NCBI RefSeq assembly: GCF_014905175.1
Contig: NC_057792.1
Location: 2,852,001-2,916,000, forward strand
DNA from: Aphidius gifuensis
Taxonomy: Eukaryota > Arthropoda > Insecta > Hymenoptera > Braconidae
DNA: 64,000 nt
Direction: 5' to 3'
Part shown: positions 24,301 through 39,300 of the stretch, one piece after another
How positions within the stretch are numbered: the stretch's first letter is position 1
Layout of the letters: each line of letters opens with the position of its first letter
Notes under the pieces: model-generated
The model's database searches: none
The model's input: the letters and a program-made list of their open reading frames with translations, nothing else
Told to the model about the DNA's origin: nothing
Program-made: the position numbers and the translations under genes

Positions 24301-27300
24301 ATCAATTTGTAATTGATCACGTGATATTTTATCTTGATCATCATCATCCAATTTTTGTAATTGTTCCAAATCACGGTGACATAATAGACTATCCAAATCC
24401 GATGTCTGCTGAAAAATAATAAAACAGTTTTTTTCTTTAGTTATTTTTATTTTTTATTATTAAATTTTGATTTATTTATAGTAAGCAATGACTTAATTAG
24501 TATATAATTTTTATTATTTTAAAATTTATTATATTTAAATAAATAATTTATTTTGTACAAGACACATTACCAAGTCATTCAGATCAAATTATCATTTTTT
24601 TCGATTCAATCATATGCATGTTTAAATAATAAATAAATAATTTTTTTTTTTTTACATTAAGGGGGATTTACTTTGAGGCTAAAAGAAGGAGGATATACTA
24701 AGAATAAAAAAAATAATAATAAAATTTATAAAAGAAAAAAAAAAGGCCCTGGCAAGTGACTTGCCTTATGCTGATGCATCCAGGATTTAATATGCAACGA
24801 GTGAATTCAACCTGGACTTGTTTTTATTCTCATTCGTTTCAGGTTGTTGTAGGAAATAAAAAAATATATATAATAATAATATGTATAGTGTGTACATACG
24901 TATTTCATCGTAGGTTAAAATTGTATGCATCGTCATTCTCTTTATATACCTTTTTTTTTTTTCATTTAAAATATCTTTTTCTTCCTCCCAAATGTAAAAA
25001 ACATCCTCTTTATTATTATTAATTTTTAAAAATTATTCTCAATGATTTGTACATGCAATATGGACAATGTTTTTGAATATTTTAAATATATTTCAGAGGG
25101 GGCAATGTAACAAATAAAAAATACTGTGAACATAAAATCTACCAACGCCTCAGCTAACATCTTGACTTGACTTATTGATGAATGATATGTACCACTGCGG
25201 GATCCCAAACGATTCACACATTATATTGTTCATTGTATTAAAATAACATTTTTTTTTAACACTTTTATTATCTTTGATATTTTATTTATTAAAATTAATT
25301 TGTTTTATATATAATTAAAAATTAATTTTTCAATTTTCATTCAACTTGTTATAGTTTTTAATAAATTAATTTTGATATTTTTTTTCTAAGCCAAATTGGC
25401 TATTTAAAAAGTTGAAAAAACAAATTTTAATTTTATAATATTTTTTATTATTATTTTATAATGTTATTTAATTTTTTTTTTTGAATATATAAAAAGTATT
25501 AAAAAACAATAAAAAATTAGAGAAATTTTAATTTTTATGAATAAATTTAAAATAATAATATTTATTTAAATTTAATATTTTTTTTTTTGATTTAAAATAG
25601 AAAACAAACAAATTATAATAAAATTATAAATAGCTTTTTTTTTTAGCTATTTAAAAAATAAAGGAAAAAATTTTTTATCTTACAATTTAAAGAAAATTAA
25701 TCAATTAATAAATTGTAAAATTTGATTCATTATTATTTTTATTATTTATTAAATTGTTATATATATCTTTCAACTCAGAAATTATATTTAAAAATATTAA
25801 AATATTTAGATTAATGTATTTTAAAAAATTAGAGACTAAAAAAATCTATAATAAACTAAAAAAAACAAACAAAAAAAATATGTGTGATTTGAGTGTGAGA
25901 TAATGACAGAGTGAAAGAGTCCATACAAAATTGACTGTGTTATATTAATGGCCAATAATCATAGACGAAGAGGTCACTCGTGTTAATAACGAGTTTTTAA
26001 ATTCAACTTGGGGTTACGAACTCATATACAATGTGTGAGGTTTTTTTATTAAATAAAAAAGAAATAAAAAAAGAATCAAGGGAGGGATTGAATGAAAAGA
26101 CAAAAGAAATATAATAAACATCAGGACGAAGTGAAGAAAATAAAAAAAATAAATAAAATTTTTATAAAAAAATAAAGATAAAAAAGAGTTGAACACGATA
26201 AATGTATATGCGTGTCCTGATGTTCTTGAGTGTGAGGAGTATTCGCATATAGAAACAACGCATAAGTCATTCCCGTCGGCTTCTTAATGGCTCTTGGTAT
26301 ATTCTTCTTACTTATACTTGTCTCTGATGCATGAGTTCATAATTTTATTATTATTATTAATATAATTATTATATATTGTCAATTGAATTTCATGATTTTT
26401 TTTATAACCCAAAGTTTCATTGTTTCATGCTAATCAAGGTAAATTCCTTTATCCGATTTTTATCTTTGCAAAAGGTAAAAAAAAAAAAGCAAAATTGCGT
26501 ATATATTCAATTTATTTTCACTTGGTTATTTGGTATTAAAAATTTTATTTAGTAATTGAGTGTGATGATGAAAATATGAATACAAATTTGCTAAAAATAA
26601 TTGTAGAAAATAGCAAATATTGTGTTTGATGATTTTCTAAAAAGAAAAAAAATTATACAAGACTATTATTTCGAAATTTCATATATAGGAACAATTGGCT
26701 ATTTAAAATTTGAAAATATTGTTTTAAATTTTAATCCATCAGTTAAATAAGGCCCTTAGTTAAAAGAGGCATTTAAAAATGAAAAAAAAAGGTTTATTTT
26801 TTTAAATAATAATTATCCAATTACATGTATAATTATTAAAAAAATATATAATGATTATTATTTCGATTTTTTTTTAATAAGTAATTGATACCCCATCGAT
26901 GATGCTTTAACGATATATAATTTTTTCAATATATTTTCCTCCCTTATCAATATATAAAATCACCCATTTACTCACATTACCGATGGTTTTTTTTAAAAAA
27001 AATTCAAAATAACAACAAAAATCATCGAAAAAAAATGTTAAAAAAAAAAAATTAATACTGAATAATTTAACCATAAATATGGAGTTTTTGTGGGCGTAAA
27101 ATAACGATAATGCGAGTAAATAATGGATGGTACAAGTTTTATTATCCCCGGGGCGAGTGAATGGTAAAAAGATAGAATCTCTTTGGTATATACCAGCCCC
27201 CTTGTAAAGATCTTTTTACTCTTTGGTTTAAATGCACAAGACGCGAGGTCACACCATGGCCAACCTCAAGTGTGTCTCTTAAAATTATTTTATATTTTAA

Positions 27301-30300
27301 CAATATCCACTTCGATTGTCCAGTTGAGTATACTTCGATATAAAAAAGAGCCAAAACAAAGTAAAAAAAACCATTGTTTTAAAATTTTTCTGCTAAATTT
27401 AATATAATTGAAAATAATACGAGTAAATTAGAGCGCAAGTATGGCGACTTTGTAGACTATCTTCATTTTGATATAAATACATTAACGTGTACATAGGTAT
27501 ATATTTATTTGTATGAAAAAGTAAGGGTGTGGCTAACCCCAGATTGATTTGATTCAACCGCTTCTGCGTATATTAAACAATGCGCGCGCACAAACATATC
27601 AAATTAATATAAATATATAGATCTTATTACGGCCATTTTACATTTTGCACGATGATTGTATATTTTTTTTTTTTACTTTGTTATCAATTTTCATTATAAT
27701 ATAAGAATATTAGTTTCTCCTTTTTTTTTCAATTATATTTTTTACTTAATCACTTAAACATTCATCAAATTAACCGTCGATTTCTTGTTTTTACATAGCA
27801 TTGTTAATAATATATTTATATAAACAATTAGTTGATTACATTATTGAATATTTCGAGCATAAATGTAACCATCAAATCATATATTAGCATTAGAAATATA
27901 TATCCATGACGAAAAAAACAAACAAAAAAATGGTAGAAATTATTCACTGACAAGTAGAAAATATAAATAAATTATAGAATATTTATTAATAATAAATTAA
28001 TGGGAGAAAATTTTAATTCAAAATAATAATAATATTCAGTCATTATAATACAATGACTAATTAATTTATTTTTAAATTAATTATGTTTTAATGTATCGCC
28101 AAGATTTATAGATAAAATTAAATTTTAAAATATTTAATTTTTATAAACATATAATGTTGTCATAATTTAAGAGACATTTAAAATTTTTATAATATCAATA
28201 TGTTTATTATGTTAAAATGCTTGTATATAATTTTTATAATGATAAATTTTAATTAAAACAATTTAATGTTTTTTATACTAAATACAATCGACTGGATATA
28301 TTTTTGTTTTTTTTTTTTTCGAAATCTATTTACCAGGATATTTTCATTCGTTATGATTTAACCAGAATATTTATGTTTACTATATTTTTAAAAAATCTGC
28401 AAAATAAATTTACAAGACTCCCACAAACTGCATCAATTTCAGTATATATTTATTAACCACCAAAAAATTATCAATAAATTAAAATATTTATTAAACTATA
28501 TGGTCATTATTAAAATAACAATTGTAAATATAAAATTATACTATTTCCGTAATTTAAAAATAAATAAAAAAATTAAAAAACATTTATCAAAATATGTCGA
28601 AATTACATGAAATTAATGTAAACTAAAGTAAGCAAGAATTTTAATTGGCTGTGGTAAAACATGACTTGTTATTTGAATGTTAAAACCAAGTTTAGAATAA
28701 CTATAGAAAGCCAATGCAAGATATATATATATTTATTTTTTCCGATGTACTGAGAGTGCACTAGCTTCTTGTGCTGTTTTTTTTTTCTTTATAATTTTTT
28801 TTTTTTCATTTTAAATGTTCAGATTTACTTTGTATCTAGTCACGCGTGTTGCTTAAAGAAAGTATACCTCTAACCAAAGGTCATGCCTAACTCGACCGAC
28901 ACACTGTCTCAAACAAAATGCCAATCTACTTACGAAACATATTGAAAACAATGATATTATACCCATTTACTTATATATACATAGACAAATACATGTGATA
29001 TTGCAACTGCTTTGTCTGTGCACCAACTTAAATGTATACATTTTTAAAATATACAGCCAATCAAGTACACACTTAAATATATATAAAATCTATCATTTTA
29101 CAATAGATTATATTTATTTTAAATTACTATATAGAATTTCATGTCATCCATACTATTAAATAGTGACATAATATCATTCATTTGACATTTATTTACGTAA
29201 TGGTTTTTATCAATTTCGATAACCAATTTTAATGAGAGTGAAATATATTTTAAATAACAAAAAATAAAACAAATGTTAATATAAATATTTTGTAATATAT
29301 ATTAAAGCTTTTTTACATTATAAATTTATTTATTTATTTATAAAATTAAATTATAAAATAATAATTTTATATTTTTAAATAAATTTATCAATTTTTTTTT
29401 ATCAATTTCATTTATATTTTTTTTTATTAGATAATATATATATAAATTACAATTTATAAAATAAATATTGACAACTGAGAAAAGAGGGTTTTTATTTTTG
29501 ACTTAATGAAAATGAGCATGCAACCCATTAAAGTGTATTAAAAAGCATTGGAAAAAAATAAATGTTCTTTTTTTTTTTTTCCCCATCAGCACGTGTCAGC
29601 ATTTTATCCATTGTACACAATAAGTTAAACGGTTTTATGTTCTCATTTTTATTTATTTCATTTATTATACAGTTTTGACACGTTAAAATATTTCTAAAGA
29701 TATATATTTTTTTTTGTTTAAATTATTATTTTGATTGAATGAAATATCAGTATATTATTAACTCGATTTGTAGCATTATTAAATGTATTCAAATTCTTCA
29801 ATGCTATTGGTTAATTTAGGCGGTAATATTTAAAATAGCAATGAAATATTATTTTTTGAAAACGTAAAAAAAATATATTATCAGTTTGAAAAAAAATAAA
29901 ACAAGATATTAAGTTATATATTTATGGTGACTTTTGCGGTTTGACTTTGAGTTCGAAGGTCAAAAGAATGAAGAAAAGTGCATACGGTAGTTGGGGCCAG
30001 GGGGTCCCTCGACAACTCACGACAGGATAAAGAAGCAAAAAAAAAAAAAGAATTTAAAAATGAAAAAAAACGATAGTGATGAAAGGTGGAAGAAAGGGGA
30101 AGCCTGAAGACCTGAAGGTATAACGACGTGATAAAGTCGCGTGCGTGACCCGTGGCTAGTCCTGAGGATATTTTTTATCCCCCCATTCTCCCCTTATCTC
30201 TCTCACTCTTCTGTACCCCTCTATCTCGCGATTCACTGCTTGATATTTTATTCCTTTTTTTTTTATTTTGTTACTCAGCGCCTTTGCCGCTTCATCATCG

Positions 30301-33300
30301 ATCCTACGCCTGGCTAACTTCTCGTTTGCTTGGCCCCTTTTTAACTCACGCGATTTACACTCAACTTATATATATATACAAGCTAACCACCCTGTTCTTT
30401 TTTTTATCACATTTAAAAACCACAACCACAAATTATCATCATTAATTTAACATCAAAAGATTTTTTGTCAATGTCAAATAAAATTTAACAAAAAAAAAAT
30501 AAATTAATTGACTTGAAAATTAGATCACAATAAATAAAAAAATAAATAAATAAATTGTATACTTAATTAAATACAATATATTTAAAAATTTAATTAAATA
30601 ATTATTAATATAATATTTAATTAAAAACAAAAAAAAAAAATATACATGATTATAATTTGATTCTAAATTTTGTATTTAAAAAAAAATATATAAAAAATCA
30701 AAACTGACGAGTCAAGAGCTATTAATCATTTTTATAATTTAAAAAATGAAAAATTGATGGAATGATTCGTCCATTATATTTCATAAGATATATTTTAGCA
30801 TGATGGTAGAGAGGCAAGTTGATATAATGAAGCGATGCAGTATCGATGATGATTGAACGTTTGGGCGAGAACGATAATCATGTGCGTGAGTCATTAGAAA
30901 AATAAAATAATAAAAAAGAAAAAAAAAAAATTAAACAGTATAGAAATAAAACAAAAAAAAAATAATACAACAGAGGCATTAAAAAATATAATTATAATAA
31001 TATAAAAATAGTTAAAAAAAAAAAGGAGAAGAGAAAAAAAAAAAAAATTGTTATAGTCTTTTGAAAGACTGTAATATTGGCATCATAGATACAATTTGAT
31101 AGTGACCATATACGATGTATCCTCACATGGATATACGCATTAACTTGATTACTGATACAGTATTTTTTTATTATTTTTTATAATATTTGATTTGAGATAT
31201 CCAGCTGGCATCCTAACACTCAACTTATGACGTTATTGTTAAGCATACCCTCTAGTTATTATTCTCCCCATAATTTGTAATTTGCACCTGGTTGTTTTAG
31301 ATATAATTTATCTTGCAATAATAAAAGATTAATGAATTAAGTATATTATTTTTTTTTAGTAATATTTAAAGACATATTGTGATTTCATCGGTGACTAAAT
31401 CGATGACACGTTTATGACCATCATTTTAATTTTATATCAAGGATAAATTATTAAATATATTATCTCATATTTACTTTGTCTATCATTAAATCATAAAAAG
31501 AAATTATTTTTTAAATATTAAATTATATACAGAAGGAAAATAAAAATTAATTGACGATTTAAATTATTATTCAATTAAAATGACTAATATATTTGTTTTT
31601 CTTTAATAAAACATTTAAAATTATAAAAATTTCTACTGAAAAAAAATACCCAGACAAATATCAATAATTAAAAAACAAAAACAATAGTTATAAATTTTTT
31701 TTTTAAGTACATTAAAGATATATTTCATAAAGATAATAATAAAAATATATACAACATAAAATAAGTATCAAGTTATCTAACTAAAAGTAATTACAAAAGT
31801 TAACGAGAAAATAGAAATGAAAAAAAAAACTATTTAAAATTAAATAAATAAAAAAAAAATGTTGGTAATCTAGTGTTGTATGTGTGGTAGAGAAATATAG
31901 ACACGTCTAATAGTCAAAGTCAGGTCGAATGGGGGAGGAGAATAGTCCTGGGCAATTCGAGCTTTGCTAATGCACTTTTAATTAATTAAATGGACGGTGG
32001 TGTACACGTTGGGTATAAGCCTCACCCTCCTCTTTGTTTTTTTATATTTTTTTTTCATCATTCGGCCTCGTTCGACCTCGCGTGCCGTCTGTCCACGATA
32101 TACAAACTCATTTCTGCCAATTTTTTTTTATTTTTTTATCAGACAATACAGATAAAAGACAAATAATTTTATTTTTTATTTTAATTAATAATACTATTTT
32201 ATATTGTCTATCAATATGTTTTTAAAATTTAATTCATAAAATATATACATTTTTTTTTAAATGTTTTTATTTATATTTTAATTTTTTTTTTTGAACTGAA
32301 TGTATATATATATTTTTTTTTATAGTAAATAATTTAATGTCTCTTTAAAAATGTAAACTACTTAATTTTATAAAAATAAAAAAATATTAATATAGTACAA
32401 GATATATATATAAAGAAATAAATATTTTTTAAATTAAAGATATAGGACCACCCGAAAGCTCAGCATGAATACACTGTTGGAGCACTCTCATAATTAAGCT
32501 TGACGATGACATTTGATTTAGGTAGTCTCCATTTAAAATTGTAGTATAACTAGTATATATCACTTTCTACAATTTTATATGCAAATAATAATAATAATAA
32601 ACAAAATAAATAATGTCTTTTGAGTACTGAATGCATAAAATCAAAAAAAAAATCACGAGAAAATATGTATCTTAAAAATTTTTGTACAACTGTATTATAA
32701 AATTTTTGAACGGTTTAATTTTTCAACTAACAATCCAAAAAGCTCTATAATTATCTGTTAAAAAGCTCTATAAATTAAAAAAAAAAAAAACAAAATAATG
32801 TTTCAAATAAAAGTTGATAAATTATTTATTTTTTAAATTAAAAAAAAAAAAAATTGAATAAAATTGAATAAACATGATTTTCAATATCTCACAATTAAGA
32901 TCACACACCTGATCATGATTGTATATCATTGTTAAAAAAATTTAACCCAAATAAATAATAAAAGTAACAGTAAATTAAAAAATAAAAAATAATAAATAAT
33001 GAATGAATGAGTTAAAGAAGAATTCTATACGGTGCATAAATAATATTATGAAATCATACAAGACATAACTACATTAAACATAATATATACTTATAATAAA
33101 CAGTAAATAAATAATATATATATATACATTTTCTTCATGAGTGAAAAATAGATGATGGCTTGTGTTGGCAAGACAACATACTGACATATCTTGTGTATGT
33201 ATTGCTCATACACTCACGTGTTTTTAATGTACAATTGTTTAAAACTGTGAAGAATCATTTGACATGCTTAATTTAATATTTAATATAATTTATTATTATT

Positions 33301-36300
33301 CATGTTGTAATTTTTAAATCATTTTCCATTATTAGATTTGACTTTATAATAGATATAATTTATTTTATTTTAAATTTTTTTCTCAAAAAATCCTTTTTTT
33401 TTTTTCTTTAACATTAATTTATCATAAAAAAAAAATTTTTTTTCTATTTTAAAATATACTTGGTATATATTGTATATAAATTTTTAATTTTTTTATTTCA
33501 TTGTTGCATATGTTTTTAACAAGTCAATAAATCTAAAAAGAGAAAATATTCATGTATTGAAATTCAGTCATTTTGACTTGTTAGATTTTACTATTTTTAT
33601 TTTTCTTTTTTGTAATTTATATTTTATTTATTATTATTTTTTTGTTTATTTATTTTTTTTTAAATTTAGAGTTGATCAAGTTGAGATTTATTGTCATTGA
33701 ATTTGACATGTGTGCTGTATGTTAAACTAAAGTTACTCCAAAAAACTTGTTAATTAAATGGTTTATGGGTGCGACCAAATATTCAAGTTTTTATAGTCAA
33801 TTAGCCATGGTACCTTTGCACTGAATATCTTGGAAGATGTGCAAGCAACAGTAGACACGAAGGATGTAAGATTCAGGACGATTAGAATGAATGGCCGTTA
33901 TAAATCAGTCCCCTTGTTGGGGCCTTTCTCACGTGCCTCCATATACACTCGAAAAAATATATTTATTTTTTTCTTTTTCTACCCTTGATTCTCTACGACA
34001 ATAATCAAAAAAAAAAAAGTAAAAAATCACAACTCGCTTAGAACTAAGTATTTTTGACTTTATATATATTTTTTTTTATTTTTTTTTTCATTGCGTGGGT
34101 TATCTTAATATATTTTTTTTTCCATTCGTTTAACTTCTTTACAACTTTTAAAATTATAAATCTTGATCAACTGCTTTAAATACAAGTACATTTATTTTTT
34201 TCAAAAAAAAAAACTCATTGCTTAAAATTGTTGGAAAAAAAAATATCCGCAATAAATATTTTCAGAATGATTTGATATATATTTAAATAAATTTTTTTAA
34301 TTTTTAGATGTGTGTGATTATGTGCGAGCATTGTGTTATTTTGATGCTCGTTATATATTCCAATAAATGCGTGTTAATGCATATTATTATTATTTTATTT
34401 TCAAGAGGGAATTACGAGAAGAGGGATGATTATATCTCAATGTAGTCAAAAATATAAATAAATAAATAGGATTATGTTGTTTGTGTGTTTAATGAGATCA
34501 GATCAAGATGAGCTTTAAATTATTTTTCATATAATTTCATTATATTCAAAAATAAATACTATTCTTAAAAGATTAAATTAATAATAATATTTAAAAAAAA
34601 AAGGATATCAATTTTGTCTTTTTATTTATAATTTAAATTAATCTTTAAAAAATTTTAAATTATTATAATTTAAATATAATTATATTATTAGTTTAATTTA
34701 GCTTTATAAATCTACAAAAATAATTGAGTTAAATATAAATTATTACAAGATGATGGATACTGTAAGTTGAAATGTTAATTTCCAATCGATTAGTAATAAC
34801 GAACAGGCGAACAACGTTAAGTGCGAGATAAAGAGTTACTTGTGGTATACAGCCAATGATGATGAATAAAAAAATAAAATTAAAACAAGAATAAATGAAA
34901 GAAAAAAAAAAAGGACATAAGAGATGCAAAGTTAGAAGCAATTGACTGGTTGGAATGCTCTTGCAAATATATTTTTTTTTTTTTTTTATTTCTTTAGTCA
35001 AATGGTTTTTTGAATGTGTGTGCGTAGGAGTGTATGAGAATCAAGAGGATAAGAAATTGTAGGAACAAGAAATAAAGAGATATGTGTTGAATCAATGTTG
35101 AGATCTTTGGAAGCACATATTCATCTATGTGTGTATTTTATATATGTATATGACTGGATCTGGTTGTTTAAAAATGAAAAAAAAATAATAAAAAAAATTC
35201 ACTTAAACCTATGGACATATAATCAAGAGACATATATATATAAAATGTAAACTATGAAGTTGTGTTTTAGCATCTGTTGAGAAGGGATAGTGAGCGTGTT
35301 CACTGATGGGGTCATCAGTGCAAATTAACATACTGGGTAGACTTGCATGTATGTCCAGAAAATAAAAAAAAATATATAAAAATAATGGAAGAAAAAAAAA
35401 TACATTTTTAAAATTGAAAATAACATAATAGACACAAGCTAACAATTCTGAGTCATAATGAATGTAACAAAGAAAATATTCAGCGCACAGTGAGGGAAGA
35501 AAGTCTTGATGTATTAAAAATAATTTTTTGTTTTATTTTAAACTAGCAATTTTTTTTGTACGAGTAGAAATTTTTTTTATTCAATTTAATTCTATATTCT
35601 ATCAACAATCGTTTAATATATCAGTGAGTATTTTTTTTTATTGGGAATTTTTTTTTTTTTTTTAAGTAGAATAAAGTTGATTTCGTCAGACAAATTAAAT
35701 TGGGTTTTAATTATCACTCAGTTGGATAATAAATTGCAGAATTATTTAAAAAAAAAATTGTAAGTTTAAAACGAGATTAAATTTGTTAATATTTAGAAAA
35801 AAAAATCATAATAAAACCTAGCTAATTTAATTTATTTAAAAATTATTAGTAAAAAAAAATTTTATAAAAGAAAAATAAACTTAAAATTGTTATTTAATTT
35901 ATAAATAAAAATGAAAATTTAAAATTCCACAGACAAATTCAATCTGTCTTTTAAATAAATTCCAAAAAAAAAAAAAAGATATTGGAAATTTAAATTATTT
36001 ATTTTTTATTACATAAGAAAATCTCCAAGAGTTGAATTGAATGAAAAATAAATACTCACTCTGGGGGATCGAAAAACCAATTGATCAATATATTCGTATG
36101 AATATATCGATCGATAAAATCGATACATATTTATTGACTTCGTGTTGGGTGAGCCAAAAGATCCGCGATTGATTTCATGTATTTTTTTTTTTTTTCTTTA
36201 TTTGATGGCAAGTGGAATGGTACACAATGAGACAATTATGAGGATTGATGGACATCAAGATAAGTGGTCTCGGATTAGCCCAGTAGTCAATCTACAAACT

Positions 36301-39300
36301 TAAATATATATATATTTTTTTTAACCTCTTATTATATATATATGTATATTTTTTATACACCTATATAATTTTTTTTAAGCTTCTACGAAATGTAACTATG
36401 AATAAAGAAGCTTCAATAATAATTTTTGTCCCTTCCCTCCTGCAAGTTTTTAATGTCATTTGAATGATGATTTTAAACATGACAATCTCAACTTTAAATG
36501 TATTTATCACGAGTCATTTTTTTGACTCAACATCAAAATATACAATCTTTTTTTTTTTTCTTAATTTTTTTTTTTATTTATTTATTTATTATAATTTTTT
36601 TTTTATATTATTCTGTTTGTATTTTTATTATTGCATGTCACTTGGTTTTTGTATTCTGGTCCGGATGTCATTTTAACACAACAGGTCCATAAAAAAAATC
36701 TTTAAAAAATCATTGTGTGATGACGCACAGCTGGATGCTAATCGTGTGTCCACCTGAGACTTCTGTATTATTTACTCACTGATATAAAACCCTTGAAATT
36801 GATCTAAATTAATCTAAATAAACAACAGGAGTTTCATTTAATATTATTATTTTTATAATATATAAATTTAAAATTTTTATTTTGAGGTATTATATATTTT
36901 ATAAAAAATTGAAAATATTGGGGGCATTTTAATTTATTGGATAACTTCAGGAGGTGGGGCTGTAATAAATTGATGTGTAAACATTGTTGACCACCAGATG
37001 GAATATAATCTTTTTTTTTCTTTTCTAAATAACGAGAGTACACAATGGTTGCGCGAGAAAAAAAAAAAAAGTTGGTTGATTTGTGGTCAACTAATTTTCA
37101 TTGGATGACACTCGACCGCCCCAGTGGCATTAGTGTCCCATTCTAACTCTACTCCTGGCTTCTTTTGAATACATATATATTCTTTTTTTAAATCATAATA
37201 ATAATCTACAAAATAAATAGAAATATTTTTATATAAAAAAAAATTTTTATATATAATAAAAAATCAATCTGCAATTTTTTTTATTATGTATTTTTTATCG
37301 AGTCATTTTTGAGGTTTCAAGAGGGACGATTTCAAGTGGCCACTTGAATATATAATATCACGATCAATAGGAGCAAAAAAAAATACAAAAAATAAATAAA
37401 GAAACTCGTACCCCGTGGTGGTAAAAATCACGCCCTACCTGCAGGTCAAATTTGACTAATCATGCCGCCCCTAAAAAATCAAATAGAAAAATTTAAAAAA
37501 AAAAAAAAAACCACACATTTATTCCCGGAGGATATAGCCTCAATACTCACAAATAAATCATCATTTTTCAAATAAAAAAAAATCACCTGAATCTTGATAT
37601 ATATTTACAACAAAAAAATATATTCTAGAAAACATGACTATATTTTTTTTTATAATTAAATTTCTTGAAAAATGCATATGTGACCTCGATTGGAGTTGAA
37701 AAAATATATAAATAAAAAATGTTTAAAAAAATTTAGCCAAGTTTAATGTGTTTATATACCTTGGCAAAAAAGTTAAGCGAGATATATAAGATCGCGAAAA
37801 TAAGCAACACGATTAGTCGAGGTTTAAGTTGAAAAAAAAAATATATCTATACATAAAATTACTTCGAGGTGTATATACTATGAAAAGATGACCATAACGG
37901 TTGTCCTCGGCGATGGCTATACACCCGTAAATAAGTCAACAAAAAATAAATTCAATAAAAAAAAAAAAACTTAAAATATCTCATAAATATACACACACAG
38001 AAAGATCAAGTGAAAGAAAAAAAAAAAAAGGAATATTCTCTTCATAAATTTTCTCTAATAAACAAAATATAAATTGAAAAAAAAAAATAAATATATTACA
38101 TCTATTTAAAATTTTTATAATAGATATTATCAAATATATTTATACTATTTACATCATCCTGTAATAATTTAAATTTATAAAAAAAATAAATATGTTATTT
38201 AACAATAACTAATAATCCGATTGGAATCAAGTAAATCATATTATTATCTTGATAATCTAAAGTTACTCAATGAAATGTTTAAAAATGTTTATAATATTTA
38301 CTTGGTGTACAAGAAAAATCTCATGCACTGTTTATTTAAAAAATAAAATACAATGCAACATATAAATACATCGAACTGAAATATATTTCAAAATAAAAAT
38401 ATAAGTCTTATATTTACTATCAAAATTAATAATTAAAACTAATGATCTTTACTTATTATTACCAACAAATAAAATTTTAAAAAATAAAAAATAAATTATT
38501 ATTATAATATAACAAGTATTTCGTGTATAAATAATTATGAAATATATTATTTTAATATTCTGTATATTGTTAAAATTAAATAAATTATTTATGAGACAGT
38601 CAATTCCATCGTGACCATGCGCAACAGAAAGTCTATCCATATTTTTATTAATTTTTTTTCGATTATTTCGTGTCGATCGATGAATAAAAAATAAAAATAA
38701 CAACTTGTTAAAGAAGATATAAAATATAATTCCCGAATGAAATAATTCAACACTATTCGAGAAGTTAATATTCATTCAAAAAATACGCCTTGGATTATAA
38801 ACAGTGTGTGTGTGTGTGTGTGTATTATACATATATGTAAAGAAGGAAATAATCCAGCCGATGGATCAACGGAAATTCCCGTTAGTTGGATTCCAATGGT
38901 TCGGTCAAGCAACTCCCACGCACCACCCTGGGATGTTGTTGTTATATGAATATTGTACATTCAATATTCATACTGAACAGGGTTAAATATTAATATTATA
39001 AAATGAGGGTTGCAGTGCGTTAATATCGTGTACACACAGTATTAATTCACGCACCTTTGACTTATCATTTTTCACGCCGGATGCATGCGGACTAGTGATT
39101 GCCTAGAGCAACAATTCGTCTCAATTCAATAGACATTATCCCTACCACTAATACTATATATCAACAAGTATATAAATATATATTATTTTTTTTTTTTTTA
39201 TATATTTATTACAAAAGGCCCTCCAATCTGCAATGATTTTTTTTTTTAAATGCTATTATTACTTTTTTTGATAAACAAATAAGTACACCTGATTTCCGTC

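Noticed and set aside
23871..24374. 167-codon open frame in another frame of the dar1 second exon
   Set aside because: A frame-shifted shadow of the repeat-rich dar1 exon. The annotated frame has sumoylation motifs and leads into zinc fingers.
28086..28587. Repeat as a classical cut-and-paste MITE
   Set aside because: No terminal inverted repeats and no clear target-site duplication at either copy; left unclassified.
30152..30445. 97-codon plus-strand open frame in the dar1 intron
   Set aside because: Composed of a pyrimidine-rich tract giving Leu/Ser/Phe/Pro; no conserved pattern.
38772..38986. Possible exon in the 38840-38945 island
   Set aside because: No proper donor follows the open segment on the minus strand. 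A GT microsatellite borders it.
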